64,000 nucleotides of DNA. Origin: DATGLG01 sp035294245. GTDB taxonomy: Bacteria; Pseudomonadota; Alphaproteobacteria; JACZXZ01. Where the stretch lies: assembly GCA_035294245.1 (NCBI GenBank), contig DATGLG010000065.1, forward strand, positions 1-64,000. Reading direction: 5' to 3'. This document shows, piece after piece, positions 45,043 to 53,628 of the stretch. The translations under genes and the position numbers were made by a program. Numbering within the stretch: the first letter of the stretch is position 1; every line of letters begins with the position of its first letter. The notes below the pieces were generated by a model. It did not search any database, was not told the DNA's origin, and saw nothing but the letters and a program-made list of their open reading frames with translations.

Positions 45043-45891
45043 ATGAACGGTGATATCAGCGGCGGTTGGCTCCTCCGCGAAGGGAAGCGCACCTTGCGCT
45101 CTGTCTGCCCGCAGCCACTCCTCAACTGGCGCGAAGCACAGTATTACGGAAAATACGGCGAGGTTGAGCTCCACATTCTGGAATATCTCTGCGCGCGCGG
45201 TCGGGACTCCATCGATGTCGGCGCCAATGAGGGCAGCTATATTCATTATCTGAAACGGTACTCGCGCTGCGTCTACGCATTCGAGCCCATTCCCGAGCTG
45301 GCCCAAGTCCTCGCGCGGAAATTCCGGCACGGCGTCATCGTCAACAATATCGCCCTATCGGACGCCGTCGGGACCGCCGTCCTGCGCATGCCCGTCGTCG
45401 ACGGAGTCGTCGTGACCGGATGCTCCACGATCGCGCCACAGGCGTCCTTGGCCTATACGGAGCACCGGGAAATCCGCGTGCCGATGCAGCCTCTCGACCA
45501 GATCTATTCCGGCAATGCCGGCTTTATGAAGATCGACGTCGAAGGGCATGAGGGTGCCGTGCTCGAGGGGGCGCGCCGTACGCTTGCCCGATGCCACCCC
45601 AAGCTTCTGATCGAGATCGACGAGCGCCTCTCTCCAGGCGGAATTTCGCGGATCTCGCACCTCCTCGGTGACATGGATTACCGCGGGTTCTTTATTTTCA
45701 GACGCGAGTTGCTTCCGATCGGCCAGTTCGATCCGCAATCGATGCAGCGACCCGAGGATATTCCTGATTTGACCGCCGGCCTCAAGGCGCGCGAGCGCTT
45801 CGGCCGCTATGTCTACAACTTCCTGTTCTTCCCCATGAGCGAGCCGCATGAGACGCTCCGTAATATCCGCGAGCGGATCGCCCAGCTTTGA
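45043..45891 (+). CDS. FkbM-family methyltransferase
   Basis: 282 residues, SAM-dependent. SIDVGANEGSY near 56 binds SAM; FEPIPELAQVL and MKIDVEGHEGAVLEGARR near 165 are the FkbM hallmark. Family members O-methylate sugars and other hydroxyls, and are common in exopolysaccharide loci. ATG 45043 has GGGAGGGG upstream. It diverges from the GDP-L-fucose synthase, so methylated fucose or a related deoxy sugar is an attractive but unproven target. Confidence 0.88.
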   Translation: MNGDISGGWLLREGKRTLRSVCPQPLLNWREAQYYGKYGEVELHILEYLCARGRDSIDVGANEGSYIHYLKRYSRCVYAFEPIPELAQVLARKFRHGVIVNNIALSDAVGTAVLRMPVVDGVVVTGCSTIAPQASLAYTEHREIRVPMQPLDQIYSGNAGFMKIDVEGHEGAVLEGARRTLARCHPKLLIEIDERLSPGGISRISHLLGDMDYRGFFIFRRELLPIGQFDPQSMQRPEDIPDLTAGLKARERFGRYVYNFLFFPMSEPHETLRNIRERIAQL

Positions 45892-46304
45892 GCTTGAGAA
45901 ACGTCGGATCTCGGATCGCGCCGCCCGAGGCGGGCGAAGAAATGCATCCGCGTCATCTCTCGCATGAATCGGCGGGAGACACAGCTTGATCACTGGTTCG
46001 CACTACCCGCGCATGCGAAAGCTTCCCACTTTCTGACTGGAGTTACAGAATTGCTTGTCATGCTGAGCTTCCTCCAAGCTCGCAGCATCGCGACGGACGG
46101 ATGCAACTTGGCGGCGCTCACGGGTAAAAGCGGCGCTCGAGCCAAAGGTCGTGGGCGCGGCGGCGCAAAGGCGCTGCCGCTTTGGAAGTGCGATGTTCAT
46201 CAGGGGACTCCCGAGGAAAGTCGAGGCGGCCGACAGCCATCTTTCCTGCAAGCCCTGATGCGGCATCGCGGCATCAGCGCCATTCAACTTACCGGAGCGC
46301 AAAA
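45892..46304. other. 413-bp gap without a supported gene
   Basis: No protein-coding frame here shows family features; short frames on both strands have atypical composition. I see a small hairpin near its start and a ribosome-binding site (GGAG at 46293-46296) for the gene that follows. Base composition looks slightly lower in GC than the neighbours. Nothing else recognised. Confidence 0.6.
45922..45936. terminator. Short hairpin after FkbM gene
   Basis: CGCCCG and CGGGCG form a perfect 6-bp stem with an AGG loop, 30 bp after the FkbM stop codon. No T-run follows, so its action as a terminator is uncertain. Confidence 0.35.
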
Positions 46305-47660
46305 ATGCGAGGATCGGTCATCTTGGGCGCAGGACCCGGCGGCACCGGCCCCCTCGTCTGGGCCGCCCAGAACGGCAAGCTGGCGTCTTGGCTCGCCGCC
46401 GGCGTCACCATCCTCGATCGCAGTCCTTCAATGGGCGGCAGCCTCGGCCGTTATATCGTCAATTCCGATTCGTTAGGCTCTTCCTATCTCGAATGCCTCG
46501 ATGCGCTACCCGCGCGCGAGCTCTTCGCGCGGTTGCGCGCGGACGCGGTGACGCGCGAGCTGCAATCGATGCGTTACGGCTTTCCGCCTCTCAGCCTGGT
46601 GGGGGAATTTTTCCGCCGTTTTGGCGCCGCTCTGGAGGAGATCGTGTCGAGCCATCCCGGCAGCGCGTTTCTGCCTTCGACGTCGGTTCGCGTGTTGCGG
46701 TTGCGCGATGGCGGAGCGGTCGTCGCGGAGGTCGTGACGGCCTCGGGTGAGATATCCTTCATCGAGGCGCGCACAGCGATCATGGCGCTTGGCGGCCGAC
46801 AGGATGCCGCCCGCTATCTCACCGTCGACTTGATGCCCGGCGTGCAGCTCGGCGACACCGACCCGGACAAAATTTTGCCCAGCGACAAGCTTTTGAGCAC
46901 AGACGGGCCGGCGCGCGCTTTGGCGATTTTCGAGCGCGCGGCCAGTCGCCGCGTCGTCATCTTGGGCGGCTCCCACAGCGCTTTCTCGGCCGCCTGGATG
47001 CTGACCCACCGGCTGCCTCAGGTGGCATTCGGCCCTGGCGACATTTCGATCCTGTTCCGGCGACCGCCGCGAATCTTCTATTGGACAGGGGAAGATGCCG
47101 CAGCGGATGGATACCAGTTCAACGAGCGCGACCTCTGCGTGCGGACGCGCCGCGTCCACCGCTTCGGCGGGTTGCGCGGTGACGGCCGCGAGATGTGGCG
47201 CCGGCTGACTCGGCGGCCCGGGACACAGCCGGAGTCGCGGGTCACGATGGCTCCCCTCGCAGAGTCGCATTTTTCACCGGCGTCGCTTCGGCGCCTCCTC
47301 GATGAAGCGGCGCTGGTCATCCCGGCATTCGGCTATCGTGCCGCGACCGTCCCCATGTTTGACGCAACCGGGCGGCGGCTGCGCCTGAACGCCGATTACG
47401 GCGGTCCGGCGGTGGGGCGCGCCGCGCGGCTGCTGCTGGCGGAAGGGGGCGAGCTGCCGAATGTCTTCGGAATCGGCCTCGGCGCCGATTACCGGCCCTG
47501 GGGCCATATGGGCGGCGAGCCGAGCTTCGACGGCCAGGCGAATAGCCTTTGGCTCTATCAAAACGATATCGGAGAGGTCGTCTATCGCGGGGTGCAGGAT
47601 TGCCTGAGGCAGGCCGCGCGCCCGCCAATCTCGCGCTATCTCACCGCCAGCGTCGCCTGA
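46305..47660 (+). CDS. FAD/NAD(P)-binding oxidoreductase, unknown substrate
   Basis: 451 residues. An N-terminal dinucleotide motif GAGPGGTGPLVWAA begins at residue 8, and a second Rossmann loop RVVILGGSHSAFSAAWML is near residue 217, the two-fold layout of flavoprotein monooxygenases of the lysine/ornithine N-hydroxylase type. A GLGADYRPWGHMGGE segment near the end could close the FAD site. ATG 46305 has GGAG upstream. It stands alone between the FkbM gene and livK. Siderophore or natural-product partners are not nearby, so a monooxygenase role is only suggested. Confidence 0.65.
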   Translation: MRGSVILGAGPGGTGPLVWAAQNGKLASWLAAGVTILDRSPSMGGSLGRYIVNSDSLGSSYLECLDALPARELFARLRADAVTRELQSMRYGFPPLSLVGEFFRRFGAALEEIVSSHPGSAFLPSTSVRVLRLRDGGAVVAEVVTASGEISFIEARTAIMALGGRQDAARYLTVDLMPGVQLGDTDPDKILPSDKLLSTDGPARALAIFERAASRRVVILGGSHSAFSAAWMLTHRLPQVAFGPGDISILFRRPPRIFYWTGEDAAADGYQFNERDLCVRTRRVHRFGGLRGDGREMWRRLTRRPGTQPESRVTMAPLAESHFSPASLRRLLDEAALVIPAFGYRAATVPMFDATGRRLRLNADYGGPAVGRAARLLLAEGGELPNVFGIGLGADYRPWGHMGGEPSFDGQANSLWLYQNDIGEVVYRGVQDCLRQAARPPISRYLTASVA

Positions 47661-47732
47661 TACCCAGCCTGGGAAATGTCGGGCGATGACGCGGCTCGCG
47701 GGCACGTGCCGTAGCGCCGCCACGGTGCGAGT

Positions 47733-47760
47733 TTGCGCTGTACTCTGCAGGCCTTATGAA
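47733..47760 (+). promoter_or_regulatory. Candidate sigma-70-type promoter for livK operon
   Basis: TTGCGC, a 16-bp spacer and TATGAA stand about 98 bp before the livK start, in the gap after the flavoprotein gene. The match is moderate and would give a leader of about 90 nt. Confidence 0.3.
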
Positions 47761-47857
47761 TAAACTATGCGATGGAAGCGCTGCTCGGAACCGGTCTTCC
47801 GGCGTCCGCGGGGCAGGCCGCGCAACAAGGCCGTAAAGGTCGTCTGGGAGGAACGTC

Positions 47858-49066
47858 ATGAGAATCCTCAAGCTATTGGGAGGGGTTGCCCTCGTCTGCA
47901 CGGTGGCCGGCGGGATGCGGGCCGAGGCGGCGACCGTCAAGCTCGGCGTGGTGCTGACCTATTCGGGCGTCAATGCGGAGGACGGGCAGCAGATCACCCG
48001 AGGTATGGAGCTGTTCATCAAGGAGCACCCGGACGCCTTCGGCAACAACAAGGTCGAGCTTATCAAGCGCGATTCCGGTCCGCCAACGGGGGCCGGCGCC
48101 AAAACGGCGGTGCAGGAGCTCATCACCCGCGATCATGTCGACATGCTCATCGGCTTCATCTTCTCGCCCGACGCCATTGCGAGCGCGCCGCTCGTGACCC
48201 AGGCCAAGGTGCCGATGATCGTGGTGAATGCGGGCACGGCCTGGATTCCGAAGCTTTCGCCTTATATCGCCCGCACCTCCTTCTCGATGTGGCACGCCGC
48301 CTATCCGATGGGGGCCTATGCCGCGAAGAGCCTCGGCTGCAAGACCGCCGCTGTCGCCTATACGGATTATCCGCCTGGCAAGGACAGCTTGCAGGCGTTC
48401 AAGATGGGCTTCGAGAAGGCGGGCGGAAAAGTGGTCGACGAGATCCCCATGGGAAGCCCGTCGCAGGTTCCGGACTTCACGCCTTTCCTCCAGCGCGTCA
48501 AGGACGAGAAGCCGAATTGCGTCTACGTCTTCGTGCCGGCGGGCGAGCATGCCTCGGCAATCGTCAAGACCGCCGATGAGATCGGCCTTCGCCAGGCCGG
48601 CGTCAGGATGATCGGCCCTGGCGACGTGATCCAGGACAACAAGCTCCAAGGGATGGGCAAGGCGGCGGTTGGCCTTACCGTGATGGGCCAGTACGCTGCC
48701 GACTATACCAATCCAGCCAATCTCGCCTTCGTCAAGGCGTGGCACGCGGCTTACGGCGCCAATTCGACGCCCGATTTCATGGCCGTCTCCGGATGGGACG
48801 GCATGGCGGCCGTCGCCCATGTCGTCAAGACGCTCAACGGCAAGATCGATGCCGACAAGGCAATGAAGGCGCTCGAGGGCTGGACCTATGACAGCCCGCG
48901 CGGGCGCATCGAGATCGATCCAGCCACGCGCGACATCATCCAGGACGAGCATGTCGAGGAGGTCTATCAGAAGCCGGATGGCAAGCTCGGCGTCAAGGTG
49001 GTCGAGACGATTCCGCAGGTGAAGGACCCGTGCAAGGAGCTCAAGGTCGGCAAGTGCGGTCCATGA
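47858..49066 (+). CDS. livK: HAAT ABC transporter substrate-binding protein (LivK-type)
   Basis: 402 residues with a cleavable signal peptide (MRILKLLGGVALVCTVAGG, cut near residue 25). Type I periplasmic binding fold: VKLGVVLTYSGVNAEDGQQ opens lobe 1, and IARTSFSMWHAAYPMGAY and GWDGMAAVAHVVKTLNGKID follow. It captures a ligand for the permeases encoded next. Branched-chain amino acids are the family's classical ligand, but members also bind urea, amides and aromatics, so the ligand is open. First gene of the livKHMGF cluster; 89 bp separates it from livH. Confidence 0.9.
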   Translation: MRILKLLGGVALVCTVAGGMRAEAATVKLGVVLTYSGVNAEDGQQITRGMELFIKEHPDAFGNNKVELIKRDSGPPTGAGAKTAVQELITRDHVDMLIGFIFSPDAIASAPLVTQAKVPMIVVNAGTAWIPKLSPYIARTSFSMWHAAYPMGAYAAKSLGCKTAAVAYTDYPPGKDSLQAFKMGFEKAGGKVVDEIPMGSPSQVPDFTPFLQRVKDEKPNCVYVFVPAGEHASAIVKTADEIGLRQAGVRMIGPGDVIQDNKLQGMGKAAVGLTVMGQYAADYTNPANLAFVKAWHAAYGANSTPDFMAVSGWDGMAAVAHVVKTLNGKIDADKAMKALEGWTYDSPRGRIEIDPATRDIIQDEHVEEVYQKPDGKLGVKVVETIPQVKDPCKELKVGKCGP

Positions 49067-49155
49067 TCAGCCTGGCCGCGTAGGTCACGGGTTCGCCGTG
49101 CCGAGCGGCAGCACCGACCAGCTCGCGCGATCCGAAGGAGAGGCCGAGCGGTAGC

Positions 49156-50028
49156 GTGCAGCATCTCCTCAACGTCGTCGTCAGCATCCTGTTTGACGGC
49201 CTGGCCTACGCGATGATCCTCTTCATCGTGTCCGTTGGCCTGTCCGTGACGATGGGGCTGATGGGCTTCGTCAACCTCGCCCATGGCGCCTTCGCCATGG
49301 CCGGCGGCTATCTCGTGGTCAGCCTGGTCGGCAGCTGCGGCGTGCCGTTCCTCGCCGCTCTCGTCATCGCCGGCGTCGTCATTGCAGCAGCGAGCATTCC
49401 CTTCGAGCGGCTGCTCTATGCGCGGCTCTATAAGGCCGGCGAGCTCGATCAGGTATTGCTCACGATCGGCCTCGTCTTCATGGCGATCGCCGGCTACACC
49501 TACTTTTATGGGCCCGAGCCTCAGCCGCTCAAGATCCCCGATTACCTCACCGGGCAGCTCGACCTCGGCTTCCGCGCCTTTCCGCGCTACCGCGTCTTCA
49601 TGATCGTTGTCGGTGCCGTACTCATCGCTGCTCTCTGGTACGGCTTCGAGCGCACCAGTCTCGGCGCTAGGGTCCGCGCCGCCGTCGACAACCGCCGCAT
49701 GGCGCAATCGGTGGGGATCGATGTCGACCGCCTCTTTACCCTCACCTTCGCCCTCGGCAGCGGCCTCGCTGCGCTCGGCGGCGGGCTTGCCGTGCAGCTC
49801 GTGGGGCTCGGGCCCAGCTTCGCCATCCAGTATCTCGTCATCTTCCTTATCGTCGTCGCGGTAGGCGGGCTCGGCAGCATCAAGGGCACGGTGCTGGCCG
49901 CCCTCGTCCTTGGCATCTGCGACAATGCCGGCCGCTATCTCTACCCGAACGGCAGCGGCTTCTTCGTCTACGGCATTACCGTCCTCCTTCTTCTTATTAA
50001 GCCGACGGGACTCTATGGCCGCGAGTGA
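49156..50028 (+). CDS. livH: HAAT ABC transporter permease (LivH-type)
   Basis: 290 residues from GTG, eight or so transmembrane spans. FVNLAHGAFAMAGGYL near 36 and GGLGSIKGTVLAALVLGI near the end are LivH hallmarks. It forms the inner-membrane channel with LivM. An AAGGAG stands about 15 nt before the GTG, a little far. Its stop overlaps the livM start by 14 bp. Confidence 0.92.
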   Translation: MQHLLNVVVSILFDGLAYAMILFIVSVGLSVTMGLMGFVNLAHGAFAMAGGYLVVSLVGSCGVPFLAALVIAGVVIAAASIPFERLLYARLYKAGELDQVLLTIGLVFMAIAGYTYFYGPEPQPLKIPDYLTGQLDLGFRAFPRYRVFMIVVGAVLIAALWYGFERTSLGARVRAAVDNRRMAQSVGIDVDRLFTLTFALGSGLAALGGGLAVQLVGLGPSFAIQYLVIFLIVVAVGGLGSIKGTVLAALVLGICDNAGRYLYPNGSGFFVYGITVLLLLIKPTGLYGRE

Positions 50029-51028
50029 GCGCACGGTCGATGCAGGGGCCGAGGCGGCCGCCTTCTTCCTGCGGCGGCACTACTTCCGCGCGGCGGAGAT
50101 GCTGCCATGGCTCGCAGCACTCGCGGCCTATTTCCTCTTTCCTGACTACATGGCCTTCGGCACCCAGCTCCTCATCATGGTGCTCTTTGCCCTCTCCCTC
50201 GACCTCATCTTGGGTTATGCCGGGATCGTGAGCTTGGGGCACGCCGCCTTCTTCGGCACCGGCGCCTATGCGGCGGGACTGCTCTCGGCCCGGCTCGGCT
50301 GGGGCGAGCCGATCACCGGTCTTCTTGCCGCCGCGGCGGCCGCGGCGGCCGTAGGCTTCGCCTCGGGCTGGCTGCTCCTCCGCTATCGTGGCCTCACGCT
50401 CCTGATGCTTACGCTTGCGACCGCCATCCTGCTGCAGGAGCTCGGCAATGCGCGGGCCGATATCACCGGAGGCTTCGAGGGGATCACCGGCATCACGATC
50501 TGGCCGCTCTTCGGCCGCTTCGATTACGATCTCTACGGCCACACCTATTATCTCTATTCCCTTGCCGTGCTGTTCCTTCTCTTCTTGGCAGTACGAAGGA
50601 TCGTCTATTCGCCCTTCGGGCAGGCGCTCATCGGCATTCGCGAAAACGTGCGGCGCATGCATGCGATCGGCTCGCCGGTGCATCGCCGACTCGTCACCGC
50701 CTACACCATCAGTGCCGCCATCGCCGGAGTCGCGGGCGGGCTCTTCGCGCAATCGAATGCCTTCGTGACCCTCGGCGTGTTGGGCTTCGAGCGGTCCGCC
50801 TCGGTGCTCGTCATGCTTATCCTGGGCGGCGCAGGCCGACTCTACGGCGCCTTCGTGGGAGCCGCGGTCTATATGCTGCTCGAGGACAACCTCGCCAAGC
50901 TCAGCCCCGAATTCTGGCAGTTCGGCATCGGGCTCCTCCTCGTGCTCACGGTGCTCTTTGCGCGGCGTGGCCTGCTCGGGCTCTGCGAGGCGGCGGGGGC
51001 GCGGCTGCGGCCGCGTGACCGCACATGA
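50015..51028 (+). CDS. livM: HAAT ABC transporter permease (LivM-type)
   Basis: 337 residues with about nine spans. YAGIVSLGHAAFFGTGAYAAG near 67 and LGGAGRLYGAFVGAAVYMLLE near 270 mark LivM. ATG 50015 lies within livH. A run of alanines (AAAAAAAAVGFASG, about 108-121) is encoded by a GCGGCC-type repeat. Its stop overlaps the livG ATG (ATGA). Confidence 0.92.
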   Translation: MAASERTVDAGAEAAAFFLRRHYFRAAEMLPWLAALAAYFLFPDYMAFGTQLLIMVLFALSLDLILGYAGIVSLGHAAFFGTGAYAAGLLSARLGWGEPITGLLAAAAAAAAVGFASGWLLLRYRGLTLLMLTLATAILLQELGNARADITGGFEGITGITIWPLFGRFDYDLYGHTYYLYSLAVLFLLFLAVRRIVYSPFGQALIGIRENVRRMHAIGSPVHRRLVTAYTISAAIAGVAGGLFAQSNAFVTLGVLGFERSASVLVMLILGGAGRLYGAFVGAAVYMLLEDNLAKLSPEFWQFGIGLLLVLTVLFARRGLLGLCEAAGARLRPRDRT

Positions 51029-51783
51029 GCGCTCCCGTGCTCGACATCCGCGGCTTGAGCAAGAGCTTCGGGGCGCTTCAGGTGGCTCGCGACATTACCC
51101 TCAGCCTCGAGGCCGGTGCGCGTCAGGCACTTATCGGCCCCAACGGCGCTGGCAAGACGAGCCTCGTCAACCTTATCACCGGATTTCTCAAGCCCTCGCA
51201 CGGCAGCGTGCATCTCCATGGCGAGGACGTGACGCGGCTTTCCCAGGCCGAGCGCGCGCGGCGCGGCATCGCGCGCACCTTTCAAATAAATCAGCTCTTC
51301 CGGGGGCTGAGTGCGATCGAGAATCTCTGCCTCGTCATCGGCGAGCGCACGGGAGCTTGCGACAACCTCTGGCGCCCCGCCGGCTCCCGTCGCGAGGTGA
51401 TTGACGAGGCCATGGCCCTCCTCGATCTCTTCGGTTTGACCGGCGAGGCGCTGCGTCCGGTGCGCGAGCTCCCCTATGGGCGGCAGCGCCTTGTCGAGAT
51501 CGCCATCGCGCTCGGCCAGCGGCCGCAGCTCCTTCTTCTCGACGAGCCGGCCGCGGGCGTACCCTCGGCGGAGAGCCACGTCATTCTCGAGGCCATCAAT
51601 CGCCTCGATAAGGAGATTGCCGTGCTCATTATCGAGCATGATATGGATCTCGTCTTCCGTTTCGCGCAGCGCATCACGGTGCTCGTTGCCGGCGCTGTGC
51701 TCACGGAGGGGACGCCCCAGGAAATTGCGGCAGATGCGCGCGTTCGCGAGGTCTACCTTGGCGAAGGGGTGCCCCGTGGCTGA
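51025..51783 (+). CDS. livG: HAAT ABC transporter ATPase (LivG-type)
   Basis: 252 residues. Walker A GPNGAGKT at 38-45, FQINQLFRGLSAIENL Q-loop region, Walker B LLLLDEPAAGV and an H-loop in IIEHDMD. The signature segment reads LPYGRQRLVEIAIALG instead of the usual LSGGQ form; several LivG members carry LxYG here, so it is probably functional. Its stop is overlapped by the livF GTG. Confidence 0.9.
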   Translation: MSAPVLDIRGLSKSFGALQVARDITLSLEAGARQALIGPNGAGKTSLVNLITGFLKPSHGSVHLHGEDVTRLSQAERARRGIARTFQINQLFRGLSAIENLCLVIGERTGACDNLWRPAGSRREVIDEAMALLDLFGLTGEALRPVRELPYGRQRLVEIAIALGQRPQLLLLDEPAAGVPSAESHVILEAINRLDKEIAVLIIEHDMDLVFRFAQRITVLVAGAVLTEGTPQEIAADARVREVYLGEGVPRG

Positions 51784-52492
51784 GCATGCCGCTGCCCTCG
51801 CGCTCGACGGCGTCTCCGCCGGCTATGGCGAGACGGTCGTGCTCGAGGAGGTTCGCCTCACCCTCGCCGAGGGGGAGAGCGTCTCGATCATCGGACGCAA
51901 CGGAGTGGGCAAATCGACGCTGCTGGCGACCGTGATGGGGCATACCAGCCTCCATGGCGGCGCAATCCGCTTTCGCGACGCCGACATCTCGCGGCTCCCA
52001 CCCCATCGCCGTGCGAGGGCAGGACTCGCCTACGTCCCTCAGGAGCGCGAGATCTTTCCCTCCCTGAGCGTCCGCGAGAATCTGGAGGTCGCAGCGCGGC
52101 CGGGGTGGTGGACGGTCGACGCTGTCTTCGCGCTCTTTCCTCATCTGCGCGCCCGGGCCGGCCATGGCGGCAATCAGCTCTCGGGCGGCGAGCAGCAAAT
52201 GCTGGCGATCGGCCGGGCGCTCATGGGCAACCCCTCGCTGATCCTGATGGACGAGCCATCGGAAGGCTTGGCCCCCGTCATCGTCGAGGAGCTGGTGCGC
52301 GCCATCGAGCGCCTCCGCGACGCCGATGGGTTGACGCTCCTTCTTGTCGAGCAGAACACGCATCTCGCCCTCGACATCTCACCGCGCGTCGTGGTGATGG
52401 ATCGCGGCCGCATCGTCTATGACGGCGCGAGCGCCGCGCTGAAGCGCGACCCCGTGAGGTTGGAGGCGCTGATCGGCGTCAGCCGCGGCTGA
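51776..52492 (+). CDS. livF: HAAT ABC transporter ATPase (LivF-type)
   Basis: 238 residues from GTG 51776, which follows AAGGGG and overlaps the livG end. Walker A GRNGVGKS, signature LSGGEQQMLAIGRALMGNP, Walker B LILMDEPSEGLAP and VEQNTH H-loop. It pairs with LivG to power the importer. The long shared frame from 51476 is not part of it. Confidence 0.92.
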   Translation: MAEHAAALALDGVSAGYGETVVLEEVRLTLAEGESVSIIGRNGVGKSTLLATVMGHTSLHGGAIRFRDADISRLPPHRRARAGLAYVPQEREIFPSLSVRENLEVAARPGWWTVDAVFALFPHLRARAGHGGNQLSGGEQQMLAIGRALMGNPSLILMDEPSEGLAPVIVEELVRAIERLRDADGLTLLLVEQNTHLALDISPRVVVMDRGRIVYDGASAALKRDPVRLEALIGVSRG

Positions 52493-52568
52493 GCTGCTCA
52501 TTCTGCTGCAGGACAGTCTCGTGCTTTATGCTAATCTCCTTGCGGCTTACGAGATCGTGGGGGGTGCC

Positions 52569-53009
52569 GTGCGCCTGATCATCCTGGTTGCTTGCCTGGC
52601 TTGCCTCTGGCTCGGCGCCGCCCGTGCCGACGAGACGGAGATCGGCATGGTAAAGACGCTGAAGGGGCAGGTCTTCGTGACCCATGCAGGGGCAAGGGAG
52701 TCCGCCCGCATCGGAGAGAAGGTCTACCAGAACGATACGGTCGAGACGGGCGAGGACGGCGCCATCGGCATCACCTTCGTCGACAATACGACGATCTCCC
52801 TTGGGCCCCAGTCCCAGATTGCCCTTACGAGCTTCGTCTTCGATCCGCAGAGCGACAAATTCGCCTTTGCCGCCAATCTCGCCAAGGGCACCCTCATGTA
52901 TGCGAGCGGATTGATCGGCAAGCTCTCGCCGCAATCCGTCTCGGTCCAGACGCCGGTCAGCACCATTGGCATCCGCGGCACCCGCTTCCTCGTGAAGGTG
53001 GCGCCGTGA
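52569..53009 (+). CDS. FecR-domain secreted protein
   Basis: 146 residues from GTG 52569; a GTG at 52521 would add 16 residues and is less well supported. A signal peptide (RLIILVACLACLWLGAARA) leads to a FecR domain: GMVKTLKGQVFV, KVYQNDTVETGEDGAIGITFVDNTTISLGP and TPVSTIGIRGTRFLV. There is no transmembrane anchor in the C-terminus, so it is a free periplasmic FecR-type protein rather than a sigma regulator. The GTGA overlap couples it to the OmpA-like lipoprotein. Its function in the pair is unknown. Confidence 0.82.
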   Translation: MRLIILVACLACLWLGAARADETEIGMVKTLKGQVFVTHAGARESARIGEKVYQNDTVETGEDGAIGITFVDNTTISLGPQSQIALTSFVFDPQSDKFAFAANLAKGTLMYASGLIGKLSPQSVSVQTPVSTIGIRGTRFLVKVAP

Positions 53010-53593
53010 TCGCGTGGCGGCTGCCGGCGCTTCTGGCACTGCTCATCGCCCTCGGTGCTTGCGCGACGCCGAATTATGTCGTGCTTCTCGATAGCGGCCG
53101 GCCGAGCGCGGTGATCGTTTCCAATCGGGGTGGCGAGAAAGTGCTCGACAAGCCCGGCGAGGCCGTCGAGATCCCGAGCGCTGCGCGCGCCCCGGAGCCG
53201 ACCACCCTCAGCGCTAGCGATATCACGAAGAATTGGGGCGACGCCATCGCCTATCAACCGCCGGCGCCGGTCAATTTCGTGCTTTATTTCGTTCTCGATA
53301 CGACCAAGCTGACGCCGGAATCGCGCGCCGAACTGCCCAAGGTGCTGGCGCTCATCAAGGAGCGCCCGGCTCCTGAGGTGGCGATCGTGGGCTATACCGA
53401 CCGCTCGGGTACCGAGGGCTATAATTATCAGCTCGGCTTGCGCCGCGCCGAGGCGGTGAAGCACGAGATCGAGGCGATCGGGGTCCCCGATTCGCTCATC
53501 TCGGTCGCCTCCTACGGCTCGCGCAATCCGCTCGTCGAGACGAAGCAGCCTTACGAGCCTCGCAACCGTCGGGTCGAGATCACCGTGCGCTGA
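53006..53593 (+). CDS. OmpA-family lipoprotein
   Basis: 195 residues. Lipobox ALGAC with acylated Cys19, a linker, then an OmpA peptidoglycan-binding domain (VNFVLYFVLDTTKLTPESRAEL, VAIVGYTDRSGTEGYNYQLGLRRAEAVK, ASYGSRNPL, EPRNRRVEITVR). The TDRSG and NRRVEI motifs bind diaminopimelate. It would anchor the outer membrane to peptidoglycan. GTG 53006 overlaps the FecR-domain gene's stop. It ends 13 bp from the convergent TPR gene. Confidence 0.88.
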   Translation: MIAWRLPALLALLIALGACATPNYVVLLDSGRPSAVIVSNRGGEKVLDKPGEAVEIPSAARAPEPTTLSASDITKNWGDAIAYQPPAPVNFVLYFVLDTTKLTPESRAELPKVLALIKERPAPEVAIVGYTDRSGTEGYNYQLGLRRAEAVKHEIEAIGVPDSLISVASYGSRNPLVETKQPYEPRNRRVEITVR

Positions 53594-53604
53594 GCGGCGG
53601 CCCG

Positions 53605-53628
53605 GCTCAACGCTCGAGGCGCTTGAGC
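53605..53628. terminator. Imperfect hairpin at convergent gene ends
   Basis: GCTCAACGC and GCG(C)TTGAGC form a 9-bp stem with one bulged C around TCGAG. It straddles the last codons and stop of the TPR gene and lies 12 bp after the OmpA-like gene. Position fits a bidirectional terminator; no T-run. Confidence 0.35.

Noticed and set aside
45964..46476. Small frames in the gap before the flavoprotein gene
   Set aside because: No family features, runs into the flavoprotein gene out of frame, and unusual composition.
50331..50355. GCGGCC-type repeat in livM
   Set aside because: Encodes an alanine run in a membrane protein; low-complexity coding, not a regulatory repeat.
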